Assembly (NCBI GenBank): GCA_036939755.1
Contig: JALLAZ010000043.1
Span: 1 to 29,659, forward strand
From: Stephanodiscus triporus
Lineage: Eukaryota; Bacillariophyta; Thalassiosirophyceae; Thalassiosirales; Thalassiosiraceae
Reading direction: 5' to 3'
Length of the DNA stretch: 29,659 nt
The notes beneath the pieces were generated by a model. That model worked only from the letters and a program-made list of their open reading frames with translations, did no database searches and was not told where the DNA came from. This document shows positions 19,259-29,370 of the stretch, piece by piece. Numbering within the stretch: the first letter of the stretch is position 1; every line of letters begins with the position of its first letter. A program made the position numbers and the translations under genes.

Positions 19259-19996
19259 ATGAAGCTCCTCTCTCTCCTTTCCGCCGCTCTCATTGGCTCC
19301 TCTGCTGCCTTCGCCCCTGCCCGCGTAAATGTTCAGCATCGCAGCTCCGCCATCGCTCCGGTGAGCATGGCCGCCGCAGAGGGTGAATACTACATCGACC
19401 AGGAGCGTAGAAACCTCATGAACTTGATCCTCGTCGGCTCTGCCGCCGTGACCGTTGGAGGCCTTGCCGTTCCCTACATCCTCTTCTTCGTTCCTCCGGG
19501 CTCCGGAGGTGGAAGTGGTGGAACTCCTGCCAAGGATGCCCTTGGAAATGAAATCTTGGAGAAGGAATACTTGGCAAGCAAGAAGCCAGGCGACCACTCC
19601 CTTGCCCAGGGGCTCAAGGGTGATGCCACTTATCTTATTGTTAAGGCGGATGGCACCCTTGAGACATATGGTCTCAACGCTGTGTGCACACACTTGGGAT
19701 GTGTCGTCCCATGGTCTGCCGCGAACAACAAGTTCATGTGCCCATGCCACGGATCTCAAGTGAGTATCGTTTCCAGCAGTTAATTTGAGGTCGCCTTCAA
19801 CTCCGCTAACTCACGTCATTATCCTTTTCATTTCCTCCCTCTATCTTAGTACGCACCCACTGGAGCCGTTGTCCGTGGACCTGCCCCCCTTCCACTCGCC
19901 CTTGCCCACCTTGATACCAGCGAGACGGGAACCCTTGTTTTCTCTACCTGGACCGAGACAGACTTCCGTACCGAGGGAAAGCCCTGGTGGATTTAA
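19259..19996 (+). CDS. petC: Rieske iron-sulfur subunit of the cytochrome b6f complex (plastid)
   Basis: Carries the 2Fe-2S cluster that takes electrons from plastoquinol and passes them to cytochrome f in thylakoids. Two exons, 19259-19759 and 19850-19996, with a 90-nt intron (gtgagt...cttag) placed right after the cluster-binding CPCHGSQ; spliced length 215 residues. Residues 1-20 are a signal peptide ending [10 protein letters not shown], the ASAFAP-type motif that sends diatom proteins through the ER into the secondary plastid. A single transmembrane anchor (about 46-70) is followed by the flexible glycine hinge [10 protein letters not shown]. Cluster ligands lie in CTHLGC and CPCHGS. The C-terminus GKPWWI is typical. 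ATG 19259 is chosen because the frame upstream has no other ATG and because it gives the targeting peptide. Convergent with the phosducin-like gene. Confidence 0.98.
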
Positions 19997-20446
19997 AGTC
20001 ACTTCATTTTACACGTAGATCAAATCTTTGTGTGAAGAAAGGAGACTTAGAATGTGAGTAATCCTAGGATGGTTGCTATTTTACCTAGGTCGACGGAGGG
20101 GGAGGACAGTACCAATGGGTGCCATCTGCCCTTTTTGTGCAGTAATGAGTAAATTTTGCATTAAAAATGGCGACACTTAGTTTGAACAACATTTAACAGT
20201 CGCTGTAACGTGCATTCTTTTCTTTGTCGGCTGAAGGCGAAGCGCCACATGAACGTAATAACAAAACACCCCACTGACAGGAAATCTGCCAACTCCGATT
20301 CTATCTCACAAGACAATTATTTCTATGAGCAACCGTCATCTCTCAGGCGCATATTATCTAATCTTCAAGTGTTTGCAGTCACCGAAGAGCGAAAAAGAGA
20401 GAAATGACTGGTCATTACTTTTGAGGTCATCCTCTAAGTACGAATA
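19997..20446. other. Convergent intergenic region between petC and the phosducin-like gene
   Basis: 3' UTRs of both genes. Short open frames here show no features. Nothing else seen. Confidence 0.5.
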
Positions 20447-21331
20447 TCAATCAACGTCATCAAAATCGTCACTGTCGTCATCTCTTGTTGTTGCAAGTCT
20501 GCTCATGGCACCATCGTGCTGACCCCCAGCACCATAGTACAAAAGGTTTTCTGTACGACTCGGTTTTGGGTCTTCCAATAGATCTGTTTGAACAACACCA
20601 AGCATTGCTAAACGCCATTCCACACGTCCAATATTCACTCCTGCCCCACCCAATGCTTCGATGCCAATTAGTTGATGCTGCAATTTACCATAACGGTAAC
20701 AAAAAATTGTAGGAAGATTCTCCATCGGCCAATTTTCTATAGCAGCAGTGGATGGGATGGAAACGAATTTAATGTGCACAAACTTATCTGCCAGGTATTT
20801 TGTTATGTCTTCCACTTTGTTACATATTTCATCGTGTGTCACGGAAAGAGAGGCTGAGCTTCGAGTAAGATTGACAAGTACCCAAAGACCAGTTTTGCTG
20901 GCCTCATTGACTTCCCGATTCCAGTCCGGTCGTGAGATGGGCAAGACATCTCCATACTCTTGTTTGGTTCCTGTTTTCAATTCGTTCATCCTAACTCGCC
21001 GATAATTCTTGATAAAATCATCGTCGTCGTCGTCCTCTTCGTCCTCGTCGGACGTATGTGACTCAATGTCGTGACCATCTCCTAATTGTTGAATACGTGA
21101 GCTGTCATTGTCGCCATTTTGATTCAAGTCCAGTCGAATCTCTCTTTCACCCATTTCATTCAACTCAGTCAGCCGACGGGCCTCGCTCGGAGAAGCACCT
21201 TTTGCAATCATGGCCTGCTCAAATGTGACGATGCCTCTGGATATAAGCGCATCGTGGAATTCAGTTGTTGCGGTAGAAAAGCCATATGACGGTGTTCCAG
21301 CGCTGTAGTTTGCAACTCCTCGCCCTTCCAT
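20447..21331 (-). CDS. Phosducin-like protein (PhLP2/PDCL3 type, thioredoxin fold)
   Basis: Cytosolic co-chaperone family that helps the CCT chaperonin fold actin, tubulin and cell-cycle proteins. 294 residues in one exon from ATG 21331 to the stop at 20447. Residues 22-36 (TTEFHDALISRGIV) match the N-terminal helix of the PhLP2/PDCL3 group (TEWND-L-KKGI-). An acidic stretch (94-105) leads into FIKNYRRVRMNELK, then the thioredoxin-like domain from about 125: YGDVLPISRPDW, GLWVLVNL, KFVHIKFVSI, LPTIFCYRYGKL and WRLAMLGVVQTDL. It has no redox CxxC, as expected. The tail is acidic (DDDSDDFDDVD), also typical of the group. Neighbours are unrelated; it is tail-to-tail with petC. Confidence 0.92.
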   Translation of the reverse strand: MEGRGVANYSAGTPSYGFSTATTEFHDALISRGIVTFEQAMIAKGASPSEARRLTELNEMGEREIRLDLNQNGDNDSSRIQQLGDGHDIESHTSDEDEEDDDDDDFIKNYRRVRMNELKTGTKQEYGDVLPISRPDWNREVNEASKTGLWVLVNLTRSSASLSVTHDEICNKVEDITKYLADKFVHIKFVSIPSTAAIENWPMENLPTIFCYRYGKLQHQLIGIEALGGAGVNIGRVEWRLAMLGVVQTDLLEDPKPSRTENLLYYGAGGQHDGAMSRLATTRDDDSDDFDDVD

Positions 21332-22003
21332 TGTATTTGATTTCCCAACCAGCTAATGAGTTGCAAGAACTTCACACAGCGAAGACTTCTACCGAGTGCT
21401 TCACTTCTTCGCGAGCGTGATTTGTGTACTCACACGGCGGGCGGCGGCGAGCACGAGCCGAGCACACTTTTGTTGTACTCCTACATATCGTATCGTACAA
21501 TACGATACATCTTAAAGGCAGTCGTCGCGTAGAGATATGCTGAGATGAGGGGGAACCTGGGATATTCCAAGGAGGCTCTCGCTCGACGGGGCGGGGGTTA
21601 GATAGATGCATATCTAGATTGATGAGGGTAACAATAAGAACATATTATGATTGCCTCAGACAGTGGGGGAAGTACCTCAGAGTGGAGGCATTATTATTTG
21701 TCATGTTCGTTTACGATAAGAAGTACATATCTACAATACACAGTAACCAAGATTTCTTTTTCCTTTTGGGTTATACGTGCCGAAGTCTCAAGGACAGATA
21801 TGCAGCAGTATGTATCTGTTCGCAATATTGATAAGCGATGCGCCTTAAAATACGAATAAAGTTTCTGAAATCGACAGAGCTCATTCGACATGGATAGATT
21901 CAGTCACAATTCCGTTGACCCTCGATACATTGACGAAATGATCCATTTCTGCCGCATTCGAGAATAGTGTCTTTCCGAGAGATACACGCGCGATTGTTGC
22001 CCC
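21332..22003. other. Intergenic region between phosducin-like gene and TTDA
   Basis: About 670 bases. The left part is the upstream region of the phosducin-like gene and includes a cgtatcgtacaatacgatac partial palindrome near 21488-21507. The right part is the 3' flank of TTDA. No gene is supported. Confidence 0.5.
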
Positions 22004-22454
22004 CTATGATGTGTCCAAGTTTTCGCCGACCCTCTCGATAGAAGAGAAGACGTTCTGATGGATACCATAACACGTAAAGAGGGTGGCGGAAGCGGGCGAT
22101 GGAATCACGTCGATTAAATAATGGTGAATGTCAAAGCGAGCCGCCATAGACACCGCGGTCGAATGTCAAATAAATCCCCCGTCGCAGCCGACTCACCAAG
22201 TCCATCCACTCTTCCACCTTCCTCGAAATTTCATCCCTCGCTTCTCCCTTGATCAGCAGGTGCGTCGGGTCGAGGTCTTCCAGGATGAATTTCTTATCCG
22301 CCATTTTCTGGTCGTTCAGGTGCATGATGAATTGCTTCATGGGAGGATCGCACGTCAGGAGGTACCCCGACGACCTGGCCTGATTGACCCCCGGGGACGG
22401 GGAAGAGGCGCGCTTCGATTTGGTTTTCGTCGACTTCGACTTGGACGAGGACAT
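22004..22454 (-). CDS. TFIIH subunit 5 (TTDA / Tfb5 / GTF2H5)
   Basis: Smallest core subunit of TFIIH; it stabilises p52 and supports XPB activity in transcription initiation and nucleotide-excision repair. Two exons: 22454-22197 and 22054-22004, with a 142-nt intron (gtgagt...atcag); 102 residues. The core reads GYLLTCDPPMKQFIMHLN, KKFILEDLDPTHLLI and EEWMDL, matching the family pattern of CDPAMKQF and DIDDTHVFV blocks. The second exon supplies NVFSSIERVGENLDTS, aligning with the family's closing D-x-N-x-F-S segment, which supports the splice. Most members are about 70 residues; here a Lys/Ser-rich N-terminal extension of some 30 residues precedes the core, possibly a nuclear-localisation tail. 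ATG 22454 is the first in frame; codons upstream lack ATG. Divergent from presenilin. Confidence 0.92.
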
Positions 22455-22836
22455 CACCCTTTTTTTTTTGCTCCCTCTCGCGGCGGGCACGACCGCGCCG
22501 ACGGACACAGCGGGGGGGGGCGAGGTCGAAAGGCGGTGCAGTAGGTACTGTCGGCCACGGCAGAGCGGGGGGGCGAGAGGTTGGGTCGCCACTCTTCAGT
22601 TCCGTTTTCCGCGCAGATTGGATGAGAGAGAGAATGCTGCGCTGGGATGAATATGAGAGAGGGGGCCGGCGCGCGCGGGAGGAGCGAACGAGCGGGGGGA
22701 AAAAAAAAAGAGAGGAGTGGTGCTTTTATGGGGGGGGAGCCCCGTCAAGCCCACAACTGTGCGAGTTTTCCAAACGGACAACAGCAACGAACGCGGAATC
22801 TCTCAACAACTCATGCACAACTCATAACAGGTGCAC
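22455..22836. promoter_or_regulatory. Divergent promoter region of TTDA and presenilin
   Basis: About 380 bases between the two start codons, with purine-rich tracts (22616-22700) and several G or A homopolymers. No distinct element can be named. Confidence 0.45.
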
Positions 22837-24864
22837 ATGTCAAAAATGAAACGTCCCAGCGACCAAGCGCCGACGATGATGAATCCTGCCAACGACGACG
22901 GCAATTGCCTGCCCGACCACCACGAGGATGCCGTACGCGGCGGTCTCCAGCGCGTCGACGACGGTGAGAGCGACGACGACGACGACGGGGACGACGGGGG
23001 CGACGGGGGGGTAGGGGGGGGGAAGGAGGTCGCCCTCTCCCTGAACGAATTGATGTACTCCGCCCACTCCTTCCACGTCATATCCCTCCCCGTGTCGATA
23101 ACGATGACGCTGGCGGCGCTCGCGGTGACGTACGTGAACACCCCCGAGACCATCCAGGAGGGAGCCGCCATGATGTCGCAGGCCTACCACGTCTGGAGGG
23201 TCGACCCGGACGCCGATTCCACGTCGAGGCAGCTCGTCCTCGACTTCGCGAACGGCCTCGTCATCGTCACGGTCATCGGGACCATGACCTTCGGCATCGT
23301 GCTGCTGTACAAGTACCGGTGCATGAGGGTGCTCGTGGGCTACATGATGTTCTCCTCCATGACGCTGCTGGGCGTTTTGGGGGCGGAGCTCGCCAACGTC
23401 GCCATCGAGAAGTACCGCGTGCCCATCGACTGGTTCACGTTCGTCTTCGGCATATTCAACTTCGCGGTGGTGGGCGTGACCGCCATCTTCTACGGCGCGG
23501 GCATACCGTCGTACGTGACGCAGGGGTACCTCATCTGCTCGTCGGTCATCATTTCGTGGCAGCTATCGCACTTCGACGCCATGTCCACCTGGACCCTGCT
23601 CATCATGCTCGGGCTGTACGACCTGTGCGCGGTGCTGACGCCGTGCGGGCCCCTGAGGGCGCTCGTGAACCTCATGTCCGACGAGGACTCGCCGGAGATG
23701 CCGGGATTGCTGTACGAGGCGGAGATACCGGAGGGGCTGAGGCGTCCGGTCATGTCCGGACGACGGACCGATGGGAGGGGAGGGGGCGGCGACGACGGCG
23801 GCGACGGCGAGCGAGGGAACGGTGACGACGACGATGACGGATCCGACGGGGGATACCGACGTCCCACGGTCCGCGACGATTCCGATGACGACGAAGTCAA
23901 GCGCGCCGCGTCGGACGCGACCGGCGCATCCTCTTCTGGGGACGTCAAGATGTCCACCGCCATGGGAAACCGCAAGACGGGGGGATCCGACGATGGGATG
24001 GCAGAGCGGTCCGACGACGTGGTGGGGACGACGACCCCGATCGACAGCCGACGGAGCGATCATCTCTCGAGGTCTGGGGGTTCGACGTCTTCCTCCGCCG
24101 CCGATCGTCGACCGGCATCGTCGTCGTCGTTGTCGTCGACCGCCGCGATCCCGTTCGCCATCGCCAAACTGTATCGACTGCCGCTGACGTCAGCCCCCCC
24201 GTTCGGGACGGCGAGCGCCGGAGGACGGAGGCGCCGGAAGCATCGCCCAGTGCCGGCCGGCCACATCAGCACCAGTCCGCTCCTGAAATCAGACGACGAC
24301 GATTCCTCGTCGAGCCCGAGCGAGGACGGGAGTGGCGAAGAGCCTTACATCATCCCCAATTGCGAGTACACGGCCGCGCAAATGCAGACGATCGTGGAGG
24401 CGATCATGCCGCGCAACGGCGCCATGGTCGTAAAACAGCCCCGTCGGTCCCTCCAGGGGGAGAGGGAGGACAGATACGGCATCATAGGCGCGAACGGCAT
24501 CCTCAAGCGAGTGCTCTTCGTCGATCGCAAGAACGGCAAGGTGTACGAGGAGATGCAGGACGACGACGACGACAGCGCGTATGAGGGAAGATTTAGCAAT
24601 TCGATCAAGTTGGGGTTAGGGGACTTTATTTTTTACTCGGTCCTCGTCGCTAAGTCCGCACAGTACAGCTTCCCGTGCTTCATATCTTCCTTCCTGGTGA
24701 TACTGGCTGGTCTGGGAGGAACCCTGGTCCTGTTGGCCGTGTACAAGCACGCGCTCCCCGCGCTTCCCATTTCGATCTTCCTTGCCGTCATATTTTACGT
24801 TTTGGTAAGATTCATGGCAGAACCCTGGATCCACGCTGTAATGAGTACCCCATTCTACGTGTGA
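22837..24864 (+). CDS. Presenilin, catalytic aspartyl protease of gamma-secretase
   Basis: Intramembrane aspartyl protease of about 675 residues in one uninterrupted exon. It cleaves single-pass membrane proteins within the ER/endosome membrane as the core of gamma-secretase. Catalytic aspartates sit in LGLYDLCAVLTPCGPLR (D262) and KLGLGDFIFYSVLV (D596); the substrate-positioning PAL motif is in ALPALPIS (641-643). Transmembrane segments are visible from about 81-100 and 149-170 onward, and the C-terminus ends PFYV, as in other presenilins. The N-terminal 60 residues are Asp/Gly-rich. The hydrophilic loop between the aspartates spans about 333 residues, against about 128 in human presenilin 1, and is Asp/Ser/Gly-rich, built from GAC/GAT-rich DNA. 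ATG 22837 is chosen; the codon two upstream is GTG. Convergent with the SLC44 gene. Confidence 0.96.
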   Translation: MSKMKRPSDQAPTMMNPANDDGNCLPDHHEDAVRGGLQRVDDGESDDDDDGDDGGDGGVGGGKEVALSLNELMYSAHSFHVISLPVSITMTLAALAVTYVNTPETIQEGAAMMSQAYHVWRVDPDADSTSRQLVLDFANGLVIVTVIGTMTFGIVLLYKYRCMRVLVGYMMFSSMTLLGVLGAELANVAIEKYRVPIDWFTFVFGIFNFAVVGVTAIFYGAGIPSYVTQGYLICSSVIISWQLSHFDAMSTWTLLIMLGLYDLCAVLTPCGPLRALVNLMSDEDSPEMPGLLYEAEIPEGLRRPVMSGRRTDGRGGGGDDGGDGERGNGDDDDDGSDGGYRRPTVRDDSDDDEVKRAASDATGASSSGDVKMSTAMGNRKTGGSDDGMAERSDDVVGTTTPIDSRRSDHLSRSGGSTSSSAADRRPASSSSLSSTAAIPFAIAKLYRLPLTSAPPFGTASAGGRRRRKHRPVPAGHISTSPLLKSDDDDSSSSPSEDGSGEEPYIIPNCEYTAAQMQTIVEAIMPRNGAMVVKQPRRSLQGEREDRYGIIGANGILKRVLFVDRKNGKVYEEMQDDDDDSAYEGRFSNSIKLGLGDFIFYSVLVAKSAQYSFPCFISSFLVILAGLGGTLVLLAVYKHALPALPISIFLAVIFYVLVRFMAEPWIHAVMSTPFYV

Positions 24865-25323
24865 GGTTGTTGCTGTAAGATTTCGACCTGCAACTTTGTG
24901 ATCTCTTGCCACTGCAATAGTTATCGTGCACAAGGACGTCGAATCGGATGCCAACCTCGATCTCCACAAGGAGCAAACATAAAGTCGGACCATGCACCAC
25001 ATTATGCGGTTACGGACGTAACGGATCAGCGCTTAATGACCGAGAACCCATGGGGACCATAGCAATGGCGTGAGCTGTACGATTATAGATTTTACGCTAT
25101 TCATGATGAAACCTTAAAACTAAATTACAGAAATATTTCTGGAAATACAAACGACCACAAAGCGGTTTAACTCGATATTGTATTACATTAGGTAGGGTCA
25201 GCGAGTGTCCTCCTTACTGACAACTCCTGGTAGCCCTCCCCCCAAACTCGCAATATGAATTATGTACATGCGGTATAGCTTAGAAATCAAACAGCTCAGA
25301 CGGGAGTTAACAAGGCAAGGGGG
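24865..25323. other. Convergent intergenic region between presenilin and the SLC44-like gene
   Basis: AT-rich 3' flanks. 25056-25071 is identical over 16 nt to 9093-9108 at the edge of the foldback element (accatagcaatggcgt), perhaps a trace of a shared repeat. A gttacggacgtaac palindrome lies near 25010-25023. No gene is seen. Confidence 0.5.
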
Positions 25324-27414
25324 TTACATGGACGATCGCGACGGCGGTCCGTCGACCGGCCCTCCGGTGCGGTCGCGGCGCTTTTGCAACCAAAAGTACT
25401 TCCAAACCATTTTCATCTCTTCACTAAGCTTGGGGTGGTTGGCATGAAATTCAACAGGTGCAGCAGCATAACATACAAGAATTGCACTAACGCAACCTTC
25501 AACAATGCTTAGGAAGGCGTTTGAGAGGAAGAATCCAACAAACAAGCATATTCTAGTTGTGTTTTGGAGATGAAGGAAACATGTTAGGCAATCGCATACA
25601 GTGCAAACGTATAGAGACAAAAGAAACATATCATACTTACAAGAATGCAGCTTCGATTGGCTTGTGTATAGAGGTGAAGTAGTACCCATCAACTTCCTCC
25701 ACTATGAGACCCATAAATGCAGTGCTGCCCCCAATTATCATGCTCGACATTCCCATCACAGTCATGATCAAATCATCTGATACGACCTGCGTCCAGCCCC
25801 TAGCTTCAAACAGTAAAGATGCCTTGCTCCCCGACTCCCAAAATTTATAGCCGTACAGTCCAATGTACGCATACGACCATTGGTTAACATTTTTGGATAA
25901 AACGTTACTGTGCGGTGAGATTGATTTATTCTGAAGGTTCTCAGCTTCGTTACCTTTATCATCGGAAGATATGGAGCTCTTCACGCCGCTGAGTCTCCAT
26001 CTTGCTAGACGGGAGAATGTAGCTATCCGTGTAAGTAATACACAGGGATCAACAATCAGACTCGCCAAACAGATGGAACCAAAGGAGCCAAAGATGTTGA
26101 GAGTAATCGTCCTGTGGAGGACGCTGCTGCACACCGGGAGCGGGTCATCTTCTGACATGTCCCACCACTTCCCAATGATACTTGCAACGGTGGTTTGGGA
26201 GATGCCCTGAGAAATTGAGTAGCAAATATCAAGACGGACGTGGGCAACCGCATTCCAATAAGAAACTAAGAGCGTGCACAACAACAATGACAACGACAAA
26301 GAGCTCACCTTGATCACTTGAAATGTCCAATAATATGAGAAAATGTAAAAGGCGAAAACCAAACTCAGCCAATCATTCGACAATCCCTCGTCGTCGTTCA
26401 GGAAGTTGAACGTCCCAATGAAGGCGCACATCCACCATATGGTCCACAGGAACGTAACTGCCAATACGCACAGTCCCACGAATATGACGACTAACGTGTC
26501 CCTAATCCCCTTCAACGCCACGCTGAGGTTGGTCGTAGCGAAAGATATCCTATCCCACACCACCACAGTGTAGACGAAGCTCATGATCAAGGACACTGCG
26601 CCCGAGACCGGAATGATCAAGTACCTCGACCCGTAGATCAGTCCCAGTATCGTCCATACGAGACTGACCGCGATGGTAAAAATCAAAGTGGAATGAATTA
26701 GGTTCTTCGATAGCATCATCATGAACCCCAATGCCAAGAGCGAGCAGAGGCAGGCGTATCCGCTAGCAATGCAAACCAGCTGGATGACATTGACGTAGTC
26801 TATACGACTGATCCCGGCGTCCTCGTCGTTGAACGTCTGACCTCCCCCGTGACCGCCCCTCGCCCTCTTCCCCGCCGTGCCCCCGCCCGGTATGATGATG
26901 TCGTCCGTCTGCAATCCCGCGAAGGGATTCCGATGCGTCGACGAGATCCCCCCGTCCTCCCCGACGACCCCGTCCATCGGATCATCGAGCGGCCCGTACA
27001 CCTTGTCCCTCAGCGCCCCCGGCGCGAACGCGAACGCGGACATGGACACCAGCAGGAACTGGCAAACGAACGCGAACGCCGCGAAGGGCGCGTCGTGGCA
27101 CCGCGTCCCCCCCCCGCCCCGCCCCCGCTGCTCCGATCCGCGGACCTCGCGAACCGCCGCCTCCCTCGCCTCGGCGGCCCTCCGGATCTTGCGCAGGCGT
27201 CGGTGACGCCTCGTATTGCGGAGCGCGGCGTCGTGATCCTCGGGGGGAGGCGGACCGGTAGGACGATCGCGACGGCCCTCGGGGGGGGATCGGGTGACGT
27301 CCGTGGCGGTTGCGGACGTGGCGGGGGACGAGTCGTCGGTCCGGAACGGGAGGGGGGTGGCGAGGGCGTGCTGATGATGCTGGAATTTATTCTTCGTGGC
27401 GTTGTTGTTGTTGC

Positions 27415-27452
<38 letters not shown>

Positions 27453-28264
27453 TTGTTGGCATCGCCCCCGACGCTCACGGGCGAGGAAGAATGCTGTCTC
27501 CAGATGCCGCCGCCGGCGGCGGTATTGGTAATATGCGCGAGTGGGGGTTGGTGCACGAGGAATTCGCGACTGCGCTTCGGCTTCAGCGCGGTCGTCCTGG
27601 GGGAGGAGGAGGAGGAGGACGTCACCGGACTGTGCCGCTGGTGCTGCTCCCGCGGCTGCTGGGAGGAGTAATCCCGGGCGTGCTGCCCGCGCGACATGGA
27701 CGACGGCGAGGACTGCCTCGGGGAGCGTTCGAAGACCGGGGACGGCGGCCTGAATATCGTGACGGCACCCTTGGGCCTGATGACGTCGAAGGAAGGCGGG
27801 TGCGCGAGGAGGGGGTCCGGCGCGCAGTAACTCGCCGTGGACGTGGTGGACAGGATGCCCCCCCTGCCCCCCGCGGCCTCGTCGTCGTCCCCCACGGCGG
27901 TGGAGGTGATGCTGTAGGCCAGGGTGCTCGCCTCGTCGGTCTCGCTGCCCCCGCGGTAGGGCCCGAAGCCCTCGCGGTGCGCTCCCGCCAACTGCTGCCG
28001 CTGCCGCGCGAGGGGGTGCATGAGGTGCGCCTGCCGCCCCTCCTCCTGCAATAAAACGGCATTGGAAATTATCTCCTCCATGAGCTCGGCCGTGTCGGGG
28101 GACGAGTAGTCCGCCTCCCACGCGTCCGCCTCGTCGTCGTCGCTGTAGGTCAGGTCGTTGAAGATGGCGAGTGACACGGAGTCGTAGGCGGATGCCGCGG
28201 ACGAGAGTAGACGCGATCCCTCGCCGCCGGGGCCTTCGTCGTTGCCGGTCGCGTCGAGCATCAT
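25324..28264 (-). CDS. Choline transporter-like protein (CTL/SLC44/Pns1 family)
   Basis: Multi-pass membrane protein of the choline-transporter-like family (choline or ethanolamine transport; exact substrate not readable). Three exons: 28264-26309, 26206-25641 and 25552-25324, totalling about 916 residues. The first ~390 residues are low complexity and probably cytosolic, with Ser/Pro/His-rich parts and a poly-Asn run. Membrane segments start near FAFVCQFLLVSMSAFAFAP (about 392-415) and continue through the family core (LWTIWWMCAFIGTFN, FSYYWTFQVIK, then ISQTTVASIIGKWW after splicing). The C-terminal exon (GFFLSNAFLSIVEGCV, MKMVWKYFW) completes the family pattern. Intron 1 (102 nt, gtgagc...ctcag) is in frame and free of stops, but its translation would split FQVIK from GISQTTVAS, a segment continuous in the family. 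Tandem ATGs at 28264/28261 are the first in frame. Confidence 0.9.
27401..27457 (-). repeat. GTT/AAC trinucleotide microsatellite coding poly-Asn
   Basis: A nearly pure GTT run on the plus strand, read as AAC codons on the coding strand, producing a run of about a dozen Asn, one Ser and four more Asn in the disordered N-terminal part of the SLC44-like protein. Confidence 0.9.
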
Positions 28265-28880
28265 CCGTCTCGTCCCGATCGGTTTTCTGTCGTCCAATTT
28301 CCCAATGGCCAAGCCCAAACAGTGTCCGACGTTTACGCTTACTTTACGTTAATGACTCGAACCTTGATCGCGATGCTAATGACGGCCCGGAATGATCGAC
28401 GCTTCGTCGTATAATTATCTCTCCGCTATCGTTGGACACATTCGTCTCGACCGCTAAGACCGTCGCATCGCATGGAGACCCAGCTCGTTGAGAAACTAGT
28501 AAACTAATAACCCCCCCCAATGCAGCATCGATCAAGCTCAACTTTCGAACGTGTACTTTTTTGCAATCATGCAATCACACACGTCTGCCGTTACCGGAGG
28601 CCGTGACACACACGCATGGCGATTGAGGTCGTGCCGCTCTTTCTCTCTCTTACTTTGAAAGAAAATTTTGAACCCCCCGCCCCCTCTTTGCTTTCTCTAG
28701 GTACTCCTTCTTCGCACGTACGTCCGATACTTTCGTACCTAGAGGCATGTATCTCTCTACACTCAAACGACATGCTGTGTATGTTGTAGACGAGAATAGT
28801 TACCATACAGGCCTAGAGAGAATACTTAAGAAATCCTTCTCTACATCAGATTCATCTTGGGGAACCTTCTTTGCCGCCCC
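28265..28880. promoter_or_regulatory. Upstream region of the SLC44-like gene
   Basis: Likely promoter and leader of the leftward gene on its left part. The frame of that gene stays open for at least 18 codons upstream of the chosen ATG without another ATG. No other gene is supported. Confidence 0.45.
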
Positions 28881-29370
28881 CGCCCCCCGCCCCGGCCCAG
28901 AAGCAGAAGAAACCAAAATTGTTTTTTGGGGGCGAAAAGGTAGATAAGGGGGTTGTTGCCACCATCTTCACAGCCGCCACAGCCAACACTGCCCCCCATC
29001 ACACTACTACTACTACTACTACTGCAACTGCCACCGTTGGTGGCCGCAACCGCCATTGGTGTCATTGATTGTCACCACTGTCACCGTCACCATCCCCATT
29101 GCCCATTGCCATAGCTGTCACTGCCTCCCTAGCCACCCCCCCTCCACCACCACCACCATCACTGGCCACCAATGTTTCTTCCACTCCTTCCACACCACTT
29201 TTAGCTTATTGTTGTCTGTATGCCTGCCGCCATGAATGGCAATGGGCGGGTGCCACTGCTGTCGCTGCCATTGATGACAATGGCATGTCGCTATTGCTGT
29301 CTCTGTCTCTCTCTGCCACCACCACAACTGCCATTGTCATTGCCACTCCTGTTGTAGAACTAAAGTGAAA
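28881..29370. repeat. Cryptically simple C/A-rich tract (CCATT, CCACC, CTA units)
   Basis: A stretch dominated by short scrambled repeats of cattgcc, gccacc, ccaccac and a pure CTA run at about 29003-29024. Open frames here are by-products of the repeat composition. It could be a decayed minisatellite or the edge of a repeat array. Confidence 0.6.

Noticed and set aside
26849..28054. 401-codon plus-strand frame opposite the SLC44-like gene
   Set aside because: Antisense shadow made of Arg/Gly/Val runs from GC-rich and GTT repeats; no domain.
27387..28121. 244-codon minus-strand frame with a poly-Gln run
   Set aside because: Alternative frame of the same microsatellite-bearing exon; the poly-Asn frame continues into the transporter core.
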